26,177 nt of DNA from Bipalium vagum (taxonomy: Eukaryota > Platyhelminthes > Tricladida > Geoplanidae): contig JBBMKC010159093.1 of assembly GCA_037834085.1 (NCBI GenBank), positions 1-26,177 on the forward strand, given 5' to 3'. The translations under genes and the position numbers were made by a program. This document shows positions 1 to 8,822 of the stretch, piece by piece (the first letter of the stretch is position 1; every line of letters starts with the position of its first letter). The notes beneath the pieces are model-generated. The model was not told the origin of the DNA and ran no database searches. It saw only the letters and a list, made by a program, of their open reading frames with translations.

Positions 1-480
1 AAATCTCAATTTCTGAGTGATAAAAAACTTGATACGAATTCATGGGTGGCAAAAAATGATGACTCGACTTTTCAATACCCAAATGTAATATATATATATA
101 TTTACATATACATATATAAATGTATAATATTAATATTACAACATATTATTTTTTATCTTAAATATTATATATGTATATATAGGTAAAAATTGAAAATATA
201 ATTTTTCATTTAATTTGTCGCCTTGCTAATATTAATAAACTTTTTAACGGTTATTTGTATTTGACAAGTTCATTGGTAGTAAATAATTTTTAAAATATAA
301 ATATATCTTATTAATGTGCTTAATTAATTTATATAATTTTAATTTATTTTAACATTTTTTGTGCTTAGCTTAATTAACAATTTATCATATTTTAAATTAT
401 AAAGATATTGCACTTATCAAATCTGCACACAGATTCAAATAAAAATATTTTTGTTCCCATCATCTTTCAACAATAATAAT
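1..480. other. AT-rich stretch, no gene seen
   Basis: Low-complexity AT-rich DNA with short TA runs near 90-120 and 165-180. No long open frame, splice-flanked exon or RNA gene is visible. Confidence 0.6.
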
Positions 481-483
481 GTA

Positions 484-851
484 CAGTGAAACCTGTCAAT
501 GTTGGGCGCTACCGGGACCGAACATTCTACCCAAAATATAGAGATGCCCAAATTATAGAGGGTTCATGAAAACAAAAGTCAATATTTAATTTTCATTAAC
601 AAAATTTACAGTTGCCCAAATTAACAAGTCTTACTGTCTATTAGAGTATTTTAAACATTTAAGTTCCACAAAATTTTTTATAAGAACTTAAATAAATTAT
701 TATTTTTATTATGTATTACAATTTTAATTTATTGCTTATAGCGAATTTATCTTTGCTTATATAGAACATGCTTATACCGAAAATTTTTTATATCGAGCTT
801 GCTTATATCGAGCTTGCTTATATCGAGCTTGCTTATATCGAGCGGTTACTG
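484..851. mobile_element. short pogo/Tigger-like non-autonomous DNA transposon
   Basis: The left end reads CAGTGAAACCTGTCAATGTT and the right end, read inward on the other strand, reads CAGTAACCGCTCGATATAAG. Both ends are flanked by a TA dinucleotide (482-483 and 852-853), the target duplication used by Tc1/mariner/pogo elements. The CAGTGAAACCTGTC start followed by CGGGACCG resembles the ends of pogo/Tigger families that I know. The inside holds no transposase, so this is a short deletion derivative or MITE of 368 bp. The terminal repeats match only imperfectly, which suggests an old insertion. The family assignment is inference from the ends alone. Confidence 0.6.
733..843. repeat. 15-bp subterminal tandem repeat inside the pogo-like element
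   Basis: The unit TGCTTATATCGAGCT is present about seven times. Perfect or near-perfect copies lie at 785-799, 800-814, 815-829 and 830-843, with more diverged copies at 733-747, 754-768 and 769-783. The last copy merges into the right terminal inverted repeat of the element. The array therefore seems to have grown inward from the transposon end. Such subterminal repeats are often transposase-binding sites in pogo and Tc1 relatives; that role is inference here. Confidence 0.8.
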
Positions 852-1049
852 TATTAATATTTTATTAGTTTTTTATATTATTAATTTTTCTATAAAATCG
901 CATTAAGAAATAATTATTAGTATTAGTTTCCAATATTTATTAATATTATTGATATTTTTCGATATATTTTAAAAATGGCTCATCACATCAAATCTCAGAG
1001 AATAATTTTTTTTATAAATATTCATATATATTTTCACAAAGGTTGTTCC

Positions 1050-1258
1050 AAATCAACTGATTTTGAAGTCCTAATTTTCAATGAAACCATTGTTGACTTC
1101 ACAAACCAGCTACAAAAAGTAAATTCTTTTGTACTGATGAACTATTTGATGGAGCTATTGAACCACATAATTTTGCAACTGTGATAATGAAGTAGATTTA
1201 GAACAAAACTGCATTTTGATTCATTTGGTTAACAAACAACAAATTATGCTTCAATAAT
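1050..1258 (+). pseudogene. possible three-frame relic of a transposase C-terminus
   Basis: Three short open pieces in successive frames read FEVLIFNETIVDFTNQLQ, then DELFDGAIEPHNFATV, then DNEVDLEQN. The string around HNFATV and DNEVDL loosely recalls the acidic C-terminal tail of pogo/Tigger-type transposases. The piece lies about 200 bp outside the pogo-like element at 484-851. It needs at least two frameshifts to read through, so it is not a working gene. The first piece can also be read from an ATG at 975 as a 69-codon frame, which is within chance expectation for this composition. Family assignment is weak. Confidence 0.15.
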
Positions 1259-1260
1259 CA

Positions 1261-1992
1261 ATGATTGATTTATCTATAATTCTGGTTTTGATATTTTTTC
1301 GAAACTTCATCATCATCCTTGGTGACATTGGAAGGATTTCAGTTCGAGAATCGTCATCTCTGATCAATTTCAAAACGATCCACGACACTTGTGGCCAGTT
1401 CATTCCCATAACGAAAAATTGTGACCGGTCCCTCAATATTGTCGATGATTATTGCTACTCAAAGATTCATTTTACCCTTAAATATTGTGAACAGTTGTTC
1501 CAGAATAAAATCGATTCCTGCAGTGACATTGAGAAGAAAATCAAGGACCAATGTATGGAAAAGGTTGGATATATCAATGAAAAATGTGGAAAATATTTTG
1601 ATCAGCTACGACTCGTTTGTCAAATGAACTCCGACTATTTATCCGTAATGTGCGATAAATTGATAAAAAAGGAGGAGAGGCTTTGTGCTCGATTTAAGAA
1701 CAGGATCTACTTGAGCTGTCGTCGCGTTTACGAACATTATATGAATTATTGTGAGTCGTCCTTGTCGGACAGTTACCATTCGGATTTCTCAATTGACGAT
1801 TTGGAGTTCTTGTTTCGTCAGTTGGAAGAAAAATTTACATGGGTTAATACTGAATTTGATATCAATAGTTTTTCAATCAAAGCAAAACCAAACAATCAAA
1901 CTCTTGTGGAAAAGTTACAATTATTTCGAGGAGATTCAGTGGAAAAGAAGGATAAAGAAAAGGAAATTATGTGGATCGATATTTTATTATAA
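1261..1992 (+). CDS. secreted protein with a cysteine every 11 residues (hendecad repeat)
   Basis: Intact frame of 243 residues with an in-frame stop just upstream (1255-1257), so 1261 is the first usable start. Residues 4-20 are strongly hydrophobic and look like a signal peptide. Twelve cysteines fall at residues 44, 54, 65, 76, 87, 98, 109, 120, 131, 142, 153 and 164: one gap of 10, then ten gaps of exactly 11. Positions +4 and +7 from each cysteine are mostly I, L, V, F or Y, the core pattern of a hendecad coiled coil. There is no proline from 50 to 164, so one long helix is plausible. A charged tail (165-243) carries an NQT glycosylation site at 212-214. On a single helix all cysteines face one side, too far apart for bonds within that helix, so a disulfide ladder between partner helices is inferred. 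I recognise no family and assign no function. It appears single-exon, though a 5' non-coding exon cannot be excluded. Confidence 0.82.
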   Translation: MIDLSIILVLIFFRNFIIILGDIGRISVRESSSLINFKTIHDTCGQFIPITKNCDRSLNIVDDYCYSKIHFTLKYCEQLFQNKIDSCSDIEKKIKDQCMEKVGYINEKCGKYFDQLRLVCQMNSDYLSVMCDKLIKKEERLCARFKNRIYLSCRRVYEHYMNYCESSLSDSYHSDFSIDDLEFLFRQLEEKFTWVNTEFDINSFSIKAKPNNQTLVEKLQLFRGDSVEKKDKEKEIMWIDILL

Positions 1993-2095
1993 TTTTTCTT
2001 AATCATTTATTTTTTTGTATAATCAAACTTTTATTTATTATTCTCTCATTTATTTGTAAATGAAAATAGTAGAGTTTTCTTTTAATATTTGACTT

Positions 2096-2101
2096 AATAA
2101 A
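2096..2101 (+). promoter_or_regulatory. polyadenylation signal AATAAA
   Basis: An AATAAA hexamer lies 104 bp after the stop of the cysteine-repeat gene and just before a TTA microsatellite. In DNA this AT-rich the hexamer is common by chance, so its use is inferred from position. Confidence 0.4.
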
Positions 2102-2102
2102 T

Positions 2103-2103
<1 letters not shown>

Positions 2104-2151
<48 letters not shown>

Positions 2152-2164
2152 TATTATTATTATA
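2104..2164. repeat. (TTA)n microsatellite
   Basis: About 15 uninterrupted ATT units followed by an interrupted run, immediately 3' of the cysteine-repeat gene. Confidence 0.95.
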
Positions 2165-2824
2165 TTAATGTAATAAATATATCCTTTTAATTTTAAGTTA
2201 AGTGTTTTTTGTATATAAACACTTATTTATTTAAGTATGAAAAAATTAAAAGAAATAAATTAATTTAATTTAAAATATTTCGAAGTTTCGTAAAATTTGA
2301 GAATTTCGTTCAGGTGTTTCAAAAATGTGCTTTTGTTCCAAGAATTGTTCTGATAATTTATAATTAACGAAAATTTAACAAATAATAAGAAAAAGATAAT
2401 TAAAATATAAATTAATATTCATTAATTTGTAGAATTTATTTCTTGTATAATATATATATATATAATATTATAATAAAAGTCAAAGTGTAAGAGTGGACGA
2501 ATTTAACAAAACAAAAGCAAAATTAGAAAAAGAAAAAAAAATAGAAAAGAGCAGTACAAAAGAGCTGTCAGCCGTTTAATGAGTGAATTAATATTTTTCA
2601 ATATCTTTTATTTTATTTTTGAAAAAAAACATGTGTATTCCTGAAACTGAAAAATAAAACAAACTAAAAATTTAATATTAATAAATGTTTCAGTAAAACT
2701 AAAAAATTAAGCCTAGTGCCAAACCAAATGTAATATATACGTGGTAGGGCTAAGATGTACTTAGACTTTACCAGAAATAATGAAGATAACTGAACCAATT
2801 TTTTATTAATAATATATGTACGCA
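2165..2824. other. AT-rich stretch, no gene seen
   Basis: Low-complexity DNA with a short TA run near 2452-2463. No supported coding or RNA feature. Confidence 0.55.
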
Positions 2825-3275
2825 TGTATGGGTTTCATTTCTAGACATAACAGACGTTTACATCGAAGCACTTTTTCCACTGGTAGACATTCCATTAAAG
2901 CTCATTTCAAAGAAATTTTGATCCTTCTCCAAGAGGAATTTCATCATAGTATCCTTCATATCATCCTTTGAAACAAATGTTTGTCCTCGCATGTCTCTTT
3001 AGATGATTGGACAACCAGAAATCACTTGATTCCAGATCTGGACTGTAAGGGGAATGGTCCAGCTGCACAAATCCAGCTTTTGCTAATGTTTCTTGGAATT
3101 TCTTGGAAGTTTGATTAGAAGCGTTATCATGGAGCAAAAAAATCCTGATTCCGAGGCTTGCGTCGGATAGTTCAGGTTTTAAATAAGAAATTACTGTAGT
3201 AATCGGAATTTATGATTTCTTCATAAAATCTAACTTCAAGATGCTTTTTCAATCCCAAAAGACTGTTAACATGGC
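2825..3275 (-). mobile_element. mariner transposase C-terminal relic
   Basis: Read on the minus strand, this encodes the end of a mariner-type DD34D transposase. LLHDNASNQTSKKF holds the second catalytic aspartate, followed by QLDHSPYSPDLESSDFWL with the third. Then come HLKRH and VSKDDMKDTMMKFLLEKD, and finally an ending that reads WNVYQWKKCFDVNVCYV in a shifted frame. Upstream, the motif KLDFMKKS and beyond is still recognisable to about 3275. The N-terminal half and the first aspartate are missing, and I found no inverted repeats. At least two frame changes and several stops break it, so it is dead. The C-terminal signature differs from every other mariner copy here. Confidence 0.8.
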
Positions 3276-3990
3276 ACATTTACAATGCAAAATTAAGTAA
3301 TGTTTACAAAAGGTAATGACATAGGTAGTTAGGGGAAGAGAGGAAAATAAAAATTTTTTGGTAGAAGGTTTCAATACAAAACTGTTTTGTCTACCTTTTT
3401 AAAGGTAACGAAAGAAAATACAAAAGTATTATGGTAAAATATATTTGTTTTAATTTTCTTCATTTCAATTCTGGCAGCAATCAAATTATTGGGTTTCAAA
3501 GTGTTATAAAAGTTTAATAAATATTTATCTTGATATATTTAAAATTATAAAAATTTTCAACAATAATTTAACCATAAGAACATATGGAAAAAAAATTTTC
3601 GAATTTTTTGTAAATTTTGTTTTAATAAAATTAGAAAATACATTTTCTTGAGTGTTTTGTGAAAAATTGGGCTCAATTCTGAATTCTCTGAATTATATAA
3701 TTATAATAGTAATAATGTACCAGGTGTGATAATATCATTAAGTACTAATTATTTCTCTTATAACTACATAATATAATTATTTCAGATCTAAAATGTGATC
3801 ATACATTGATCTTAGAAGAGAGCCAAAAATAATTGGAACTAAAAATGCTAATTACTTAAAATCTCTTATTTTATTTTTTCTTCTAATACATACGTCATAT
3901 AATTTAATCTTTCAAAATTAAAAAAAATGTAATAATTATCGAATTACAGGAGTTTTTTTCCTTAAAATTGAAAATTGAAAAAAAGAGATA
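3276..3990. other. AT-rich stretch, no gene seen
   Basis: No recognisable coding segment, terminal repeat or RNA gene. It leads directly into the large microsatellite. Confidence 0.55.
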
Positions 3991-4079
3991 ATTTATTATT
4001 ATTATTATTTTTATTATTATTATTTTTATTATTATCATTATTATTATTATTATTATTATTTTTTTTATTATTATCATTT

Positions 4080-4110
<31 letters not shown>

Positions 4111-4171
4111 TATTATTATTATTGTTATTATTCTTATTCTTATTCTTATTCTTATTCTTATTCTTCTTCTT

Positions 4172-4202
<31 letters not shown>

Positions 4203-4227
4203 TTATTATTATTATTATTATTATTAT
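3991..4227. repeat. compound TTA / TTCTTA / TTC microsatellite
   Basis: About 237 bp of pure pyrimidine-rich triplets on the plus strand. Interrupted (TTA)n gives way to (TTCTTA)n near 4132-4160, then to uninterrupted (TTC)n to about 4200, then back to (TTA)n. The open frame across it, coding for leucine and phenylalanine only, is an artefact of the repeat. Confidence 0.95.
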
Positions 4228-5194
4228 AAATAATCTTTCTCTTTTTTTCGTTTAAAAGAATATTTTTTTGATTTTTTGAATTTTACAATTTCATCTAATA
4301 TTTAAGTTTTATTATTTTTATTTAATATTATTTTTCTATTAAATAATACGTTTAATTTTTACTATTATTTGAACTTAATATTGCTCATAATTAAAGTGTA
4401 TAAAAATTTTATAAAATAATTTATTTGCAAGTACCAAATAAAATTGAAACAATTTCCCAAATGAAAAATATTTTAAATACTGAAATTAATTTAAAAATAA
4501 AGTCCAATAATCTAAAATCAAAACTTGAAATTATTTAAAATTTCCTATCGCAAATTCAATGAATCCATAATTTAATCGATTAAATAAAACCTAATTTTGG
4601 AATATTGTATTTTTATTATTGAATAAACATATGGGAATGGTTAATAGAAGAATTTTTCAATTTTATTTTCCTTTAATTATATATTAATGGGTTATCATAT
4701 TTCTAACTGAAATCCCTAAACCAGATACAATTCTGAAAAGATCAGAATTAATTTCTTCACCAGTATAAATTTTCCGCACATTGTTTATTTCGTTAGTTTA
4801 TAATTTTCATTTAATTAAAACAAATACAATTTTCGAATATTTTATTTTATTTTAAAATCCGATAGTAACGAATATGAACGAAAATATTTACTGCACAAAT
4901 TGTTTTATTAAATTAAATAATATAAAATAGAATTATAAAATATCTGTTCCAGAAATACTTTGAACCCGTTTATCAAAAATGATGCACAGATCATAGATTA
5001 ATGAAATTAATATATTATAGAAAGCTTATTTATTATTATTATTTATTATTTTATATTATTAAACGAGCGTAATTATTTTTCCTATGTTTTTATAAAATTT
5101 AAGCAATGTATTATTTTTAAAAATCAGTTTATGTAACTGAAGTTCTAGGAGTCGTTGTTGAAGTGCTGACAGTTTATGTTTTGTCTTAAAAGAA
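4228..5194. other. AT-rich stretch, no gene seen
   Basis: Nearly pure A+T with no long open frame or splice-flanked island. Confidence 0.55.
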
Positions 5195-5650
5195 ACAGCT
5201 TTTACCGGGTGAGCTGTTTTGATGAAATCTAATATGTAGTTACATATTACATCTTAAACGGATGGCGTAAATCGGAGAACCAGATGAATGGAATAAAACA
5301 GAAGTCAAGCAATCGAAGATATAAGATATTTACCATAAGACATATAACAGTATCTTTTCTGTATCATTATTATCGATATTAATACATGACAATGCCCCGT
5401 TTTATGTTGCTGAAATCGTTAAAGACAAATTAAAAAAGTTAAATTGGAAAGTATTACCTTTCCTGCCGTACTCACCAGATATTGCTTCCTTGGATTAACA
5501 CTTTTTTCCATTTGAGCAGAGACTCAAGAATTATTAAGATGTTTAAAAATTAGCTAGAGGGTTGGATTTTGTTGAAACATCAATGACGGAGTTCACAACT
5601 TGCCTAAAGTTTTGATTGATCTGATGAAGAATGAAAATTATTTGTAAAAA
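5195..5650 (+). mobile_element. mariner transposase C-terminal relic
   Basis: The best block encodes LIHDNAPFYVAEIVKDKLKK, then LNWKVLPFLPYSPDIASLD. Together these hold the second and third catalytic aspartates of a mariner transposase. The tail reads NLPKVLIDLMKNENYL and stop near 5645, matching the usual LPKRW...NDGxY ending. An earlier patch near 5195-5215 may be the LLKPGE region. Several stops interrupt it and no inverted repeats were found. It belongs to a different mariner lineage from the copies at 2825 and 5968. Confidence 0.75.
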
Positions 5651-5967
5651 GAATTTCATTTGCTTTTCTCATTTGTCATTGATTTTATAAACTCTAAAAA
5701 GCGGTTTTATAATTGTACATTTAATAATTCCCCAGAAATTAAAGAGACATTTTCGACAAGGAGGCAAATCAATGATATATTCACCATACATGGTGTGGCA
5801 ATAAAGTTTCAAGAATATTATTATAACGTGGATTATACAGTTGTAAAATGAATTTTGTTTATGTTGGCTGCACATTCAGTTCATTGAAATTTCTGAATAT
5901 TTTATTTCAAGTAACTATTTGCTTATCTGAAATAATTAGCTTAATTAATCTACTAACATTTTAAGTT

Positions 5968-6890
5968 TTGGACAATTTCAAAATGAACCAGACCTGTGAA
6001 ATGTTGAAAATCTTCTTTAGGAACAATACAATGTCCAAATCTAGAGTCTCTGAATGGCATTCTCGCTTTTGTGAAGGCCGTGATGATACTTTCGATAATG
6101 ACAGAAGTGAGCGTCTATTTACTTGCAGAAATAATGAATTAAAGAAATTATTGAAGCCGATTGACGTATTACATTTAGAATTATTGAAGATGAAATTGGA
6201 ATCAATATATTGTTGATTGAGGATTTAGGTTAGAAAAAGATATGTTCACGGTTTGCTCTTCACAGCTTGACTCCTGAACAATTGCAATGCAGAGTTGATT
6301 GATGAAGAAATTTCCTTTTCATATGTGATTCTGGCCAAACTTTTATCAAACCAATTGTCACTGGTGATGGGTCATGATGTTTTCAATATGATCCTGAAAC
6401 CAAACAACAGAGCATGCAATGATGTTCAAACAGATTTCCAAAACAAAAAAAGTTATGGCTAAAAAAATCAAAGATTAAAACCCTCTTAGTCACGTTTTGT
6501 GATTCTGGAGTCATTTACAAGGAATTTTTACCTTCTGATAAAACAGTCAATGCTTTTTATTACAAAGAAATGATGTCTCGGCTTTTGAAAATAATTCGTA
6601 GAATAGAATTTTAGTACAGTACTAAAGGAAGTTAGAGTTTACTGCATGATAGCACACCTGCTCATTACTCAATAATCGTTTTCTGGTTAAAAAAGAGTTA
6701 TGGTTATCAACCACCTACCATATTCACCGGATTTAGCTCCAGCAGATTTCATGCAATTCCCAAATCTGAAAGCCTTACCTAAAGGAAGAAAGTTTCAAGA
6801 TATTGAGGATGTTCAGAAGACTGAATCAATGATTGACCGTGTTAATACTTTGTCTAACATTTCTGGGGATATAACAAGTTATTAGGTTGT
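5968..6890 (+). mobile_element. long but broken mariner transposase
   Basis: The longest plus-strand mariner copy. It starts inside the DNA-binding region with CEMLKIFFRNNTMSKSRV, then SEWHSRFCEGRDD and NDRSERL. The first catalytic aspartate lies in the GDGS...YDPETKQQS segment near 6365. The strand then reads FLPSDKTVNAFYYKEMMSRL, then LLHDSTPAHYSIIV with the second aspartate near 6642. INHLPYSPDLAPADF has the third near 6730, followed by PNLKALPKGRKFQDIEDVQ. The final residues of the usual ending are gone. Many stops and frameshifts break it. About 30 N-terminal residues and both inverted repeats are missing or unrecognisable. Confidence 0.85.
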
Positions 6891-7523
6891 GTTTATTTCA
6901 CAAAATGTGAAAATGTGGATGTATCTCATTTCCTCTTGTAAAATATTTTTTCCTTATCAAAAAGTAAAATCGCCCTAATATGATTTAACGTCTCTTTATT
7001 TTCAAAAGAATTTATTTATTAAATAAATTTAAGACAATATTTCTAACAAGTTATAACGAGGATTTATTCATAAGAACTTACCCTTGTAAATTAATATATA
7101 ATTTCATTTAAATAATTTAATAAATAAATAAATTATTAATTTAATAAGTGCATAAAAAATCTTTATTAAGAACACCGCGAATTTATGTAAGAATTTTTAA
7201 AAATATTAAAATGTACGAATAAATCCCTAAATTGAGTTAAATTGATATTTAATGTCTAACCAGGAGTTCCGAAATATTGACCAAAAATTATTTCCAAAAT
7301 TTTAATGAAAAAATAATTCGGGGACCTTAGCTAATCACTTTTTATTTATATTATATTTTTAATTTAATGTTGTCAATTACATGGTTATACGTATTTGTTT
7401 CAGGTAACAGTCACAGTAAAACCATTAAAAGTAGAGTGCATAGATTAGTTTTAGAGAAAATGAAAATATATTTTCGTCGTAGACGAATCATAAAAATAAT
7501 AAAATAATAAAAAATCAAAGTCT
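6891..7523. other. AT-rich stretch, no gene seen
   Basis: No supported gene. A pyrimidine tract ending in CAG at 7405, followed by 14 open codons and a stop, could be chance and is listed among the rejected items. Confidence 0.5.
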
Positions 7524-7540
7524 TTTATTCAAGTTTTATT
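7524..7540 (-). promoter_or_regulatory. two AATAAA polyadenylation signals for the neuropeptide gene
   Basis: TTTATT at 7535-7540 and 7524-7529 reads as AATAAA on the minus strand, about 48 and 59 bp beyond the stop of the neuropeptide exon. The placement is suitable, but such hexamers are frequent in this DNA. Confidence 0.4.
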
Positions 7541-7587
7541 TTTACATAATATTTTAAGCAGACTTTTCAATTTTCTGTTTGTTTATA

Positions 7588-7861
7588 TCAGCCCAATCGG
7601 AAATATTTAGCCTTTTTTTCCATGGGAGACAAATAGTCTTTCTTTCCTAATCGAAAGTATCTGGCCCTCTTTCCCAGTCTGAAATATCTAGCACGCTTTA
7701 CCGCATCGATTTCTGCATCGGAAATGTCCTGACACTCTTCAAGGCAGGATGGAGATTTGTGGCAAAGACTTGCACAAATATTATCCTTCAATTCATAATC
7801 CATTGTCTTAACAGATGGTGTATGGATTATCATCATTATTGTTAAGGAGGACAGCAGGTAG
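7588..7861 (-). CDS. neuropeptide precursor, last exon (xRYFRL-amide type)
   Basis: The exon encodes the end of a secretory signal, a four-cysteine spacer and three copies of an amidated peptide. Counting from the in-frame ATG at 7836, dibasic sites KR 47-48, KR 56-57, KK 65-66 and KK 74-75 bracket ARYFRLG twice and AKYFRLG once. The last glycine is followed directly by the stop. Glycine before a dibasic site or stop is the amide donor, so the products would be ARYFRL-amide (two copies) and AKYFRL-amide, acting outside the cell, presumably on G-protein-coupled receptors. Upstream of that ATG the frame stays open as YLLSSLT, completing a hydrophobic signal core, and ends at TTTATTTATTCAG, a good intron acceptor (AG at 7862-7863). 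The true start thus lies in an unseen exon at higher coordinates. Cysteines 21, 25, 31 and 35 form C-x3-C-x5-C-x3-C. Flatworms carry short RL-amide peptides of similar style; that link is from memory and tentative. Confidence 0.85.
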
Positions 7862-8456
7862 CTGAATAAATAAAATCATTGTGAATAAATATAAGAAAAA
7901 TATCCATTATTAAGGAAAGAATTTAATTTTTTGCTTAACTTTTCTGAAAAATGAGAGGAATTACAAAACTGTTTTTTTAAACGCATAAAAAATATAATTA
8001 ACGCGACCGGTTAATTCTTTAATAAATAATTTTTAAGAACCTCAGAAAGAATTGAATGATTGTAATTAGAAGAATTCCTGTCTCCGAGTATCATATGGAA
8101 AGTATTCAGAGAAAATTTCTAAATAATCAGATTAAAGAAAATTGCATCTGCATGATTAAAATTTACTGTACTCTTCTTTTATAATATAGACTAATAATAA
8201 ATTCTGGAGACGCCTGACTTCATTTCATTAAAACATTGAAATGAATATTCTCCATCTACGAATTCTTTTACAAAGAAACAGTTTCAAAAGATCTCTAAAG
8301 AAATTATCTGAAGCTCTTTATTTCATAAAACCATTTTCTTTAAAATAATACTTTATTTACTGAAATTATTTTTGTAGTTCCACTTTGTATATTGCAATCC
8401 TTTTCAAGTTTACTTTACCACTTTATATTTTAATTATAAAGAAAAAAAGATATATA
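7862..8456 (-). other. presumed intron of the neuropeptide gene; first exon not located
   Basis: The minus-strand acceptor at 7862-7863 implies an intron running to higher coordinates. One candidate first exon is the ATG at 7986 giving MRLKK before a weak GT; spliced, it would yield MRLKKHYLLSSLTMMII. The donor is poor, so I do not call it. Other starts further out are equally possible. Nothing else is supported here. Confidence 0.35.
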
Positions 8457-8458
8457 TA

Positions 8459-8686
8459 TTGGGTTGTTCGGAAAGTCATTTCGCTTTTTTATAGCTATCT
8501 TTAAATCTTAATTTAAAGCACTTAAGTCATTTTAAAGTTTGGGATATTCAAATTGCCTGGTAAATGGCAGAAGGCTTGGAACAAAAAGGACAATACATCA
8601 TTGATTAAAATATTTATTACTAATACAACGTTTGGTCTTACTTTTTACTTTTTTTTAAAAATGCGAAGTGACGTTCCGATAGGTAG
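8459..8686 (+). mobile_element. internally deleted mariner with both inverted repeats
   Basis: The left end reads TTGGGTTGTTCGGAAAGTCA (then TTTCGC). The right end, read inward, is CTACCTATCGGAACGTCACT (then TCGC). Both are flanked by TA (8457-8458 and 8687-8688). Between them, only the last codons of a mariner transposase survive. They read IFKLPGKWQKA and then, one frame over, EQKGQYIID and a stop, matching the usual LPxRWQKxxxxxGxYxxD ending. At 228 bp this is a non-autonomous mini-mariner in which the left end is joined almost directly to the transposase C-terminus. Confidence 0.85.
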
Positions 8687-8791
8687 TATTATTGCATCTG
8701 TATTTATGTAAATACAATCACCATCCTTTTAATCTTTCGTTTAATTGTTATTTAAGTAATGCTTTCTCTCAATAAATAAGTATTTTAAGTG

Positions 8792-8822
8792 TTGGGTTGT
8801 TCAATAAGTCAGTGCGTCATTT
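8792..8822 (+). mobile_element. solo mariner-type terminal repeat
   Basis: TTGGGTTGTTCAATAAGTCA followed by GTGCG closely resembles the left end of the mini-mariner at 8459 and lies only 106 bp beyond it. No partner end and no transposase were found downstream. A somewhat similar string, TTGTTCAAAGTTCGCGCTTC, lies at 9249. It is probably the remnant of another insertion. An open frame of 86 codons begins 154 bp later (8946), about where a mariner transposase would start, but it shows no transposase motif. Confidence 0.5.

Noticed and set aside
975-1184. 69-codon open frame with a reasonable start context
   Set aside because: No recognisable domain or signal peptide, and the length is within chance for this composition. 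Its second half is better explained as a piece of a multi-frame relic.
1251-1436. Minus-strand open frame opposite the cysteine-repeat gene start
   Set aside because: Antisense shadow of the real gene.
1421-1627. Open frame of 68 codons overlapping the cysteine-repeat gene
   Set aside because: It lies inside the intact gene in another frame and has no independent support.
3975-4229. 84-codon open frame of leucine and phenylalanine
   Set aside because: It is simply the translation of the TTA/TTC microsatellite.
7406-7450. Possible last exon after TTTGTTTCAG reading VTVTVKPLKVECID and stop
   Set aside because: Only 14 codons, with no donor partner or related exon upstream.
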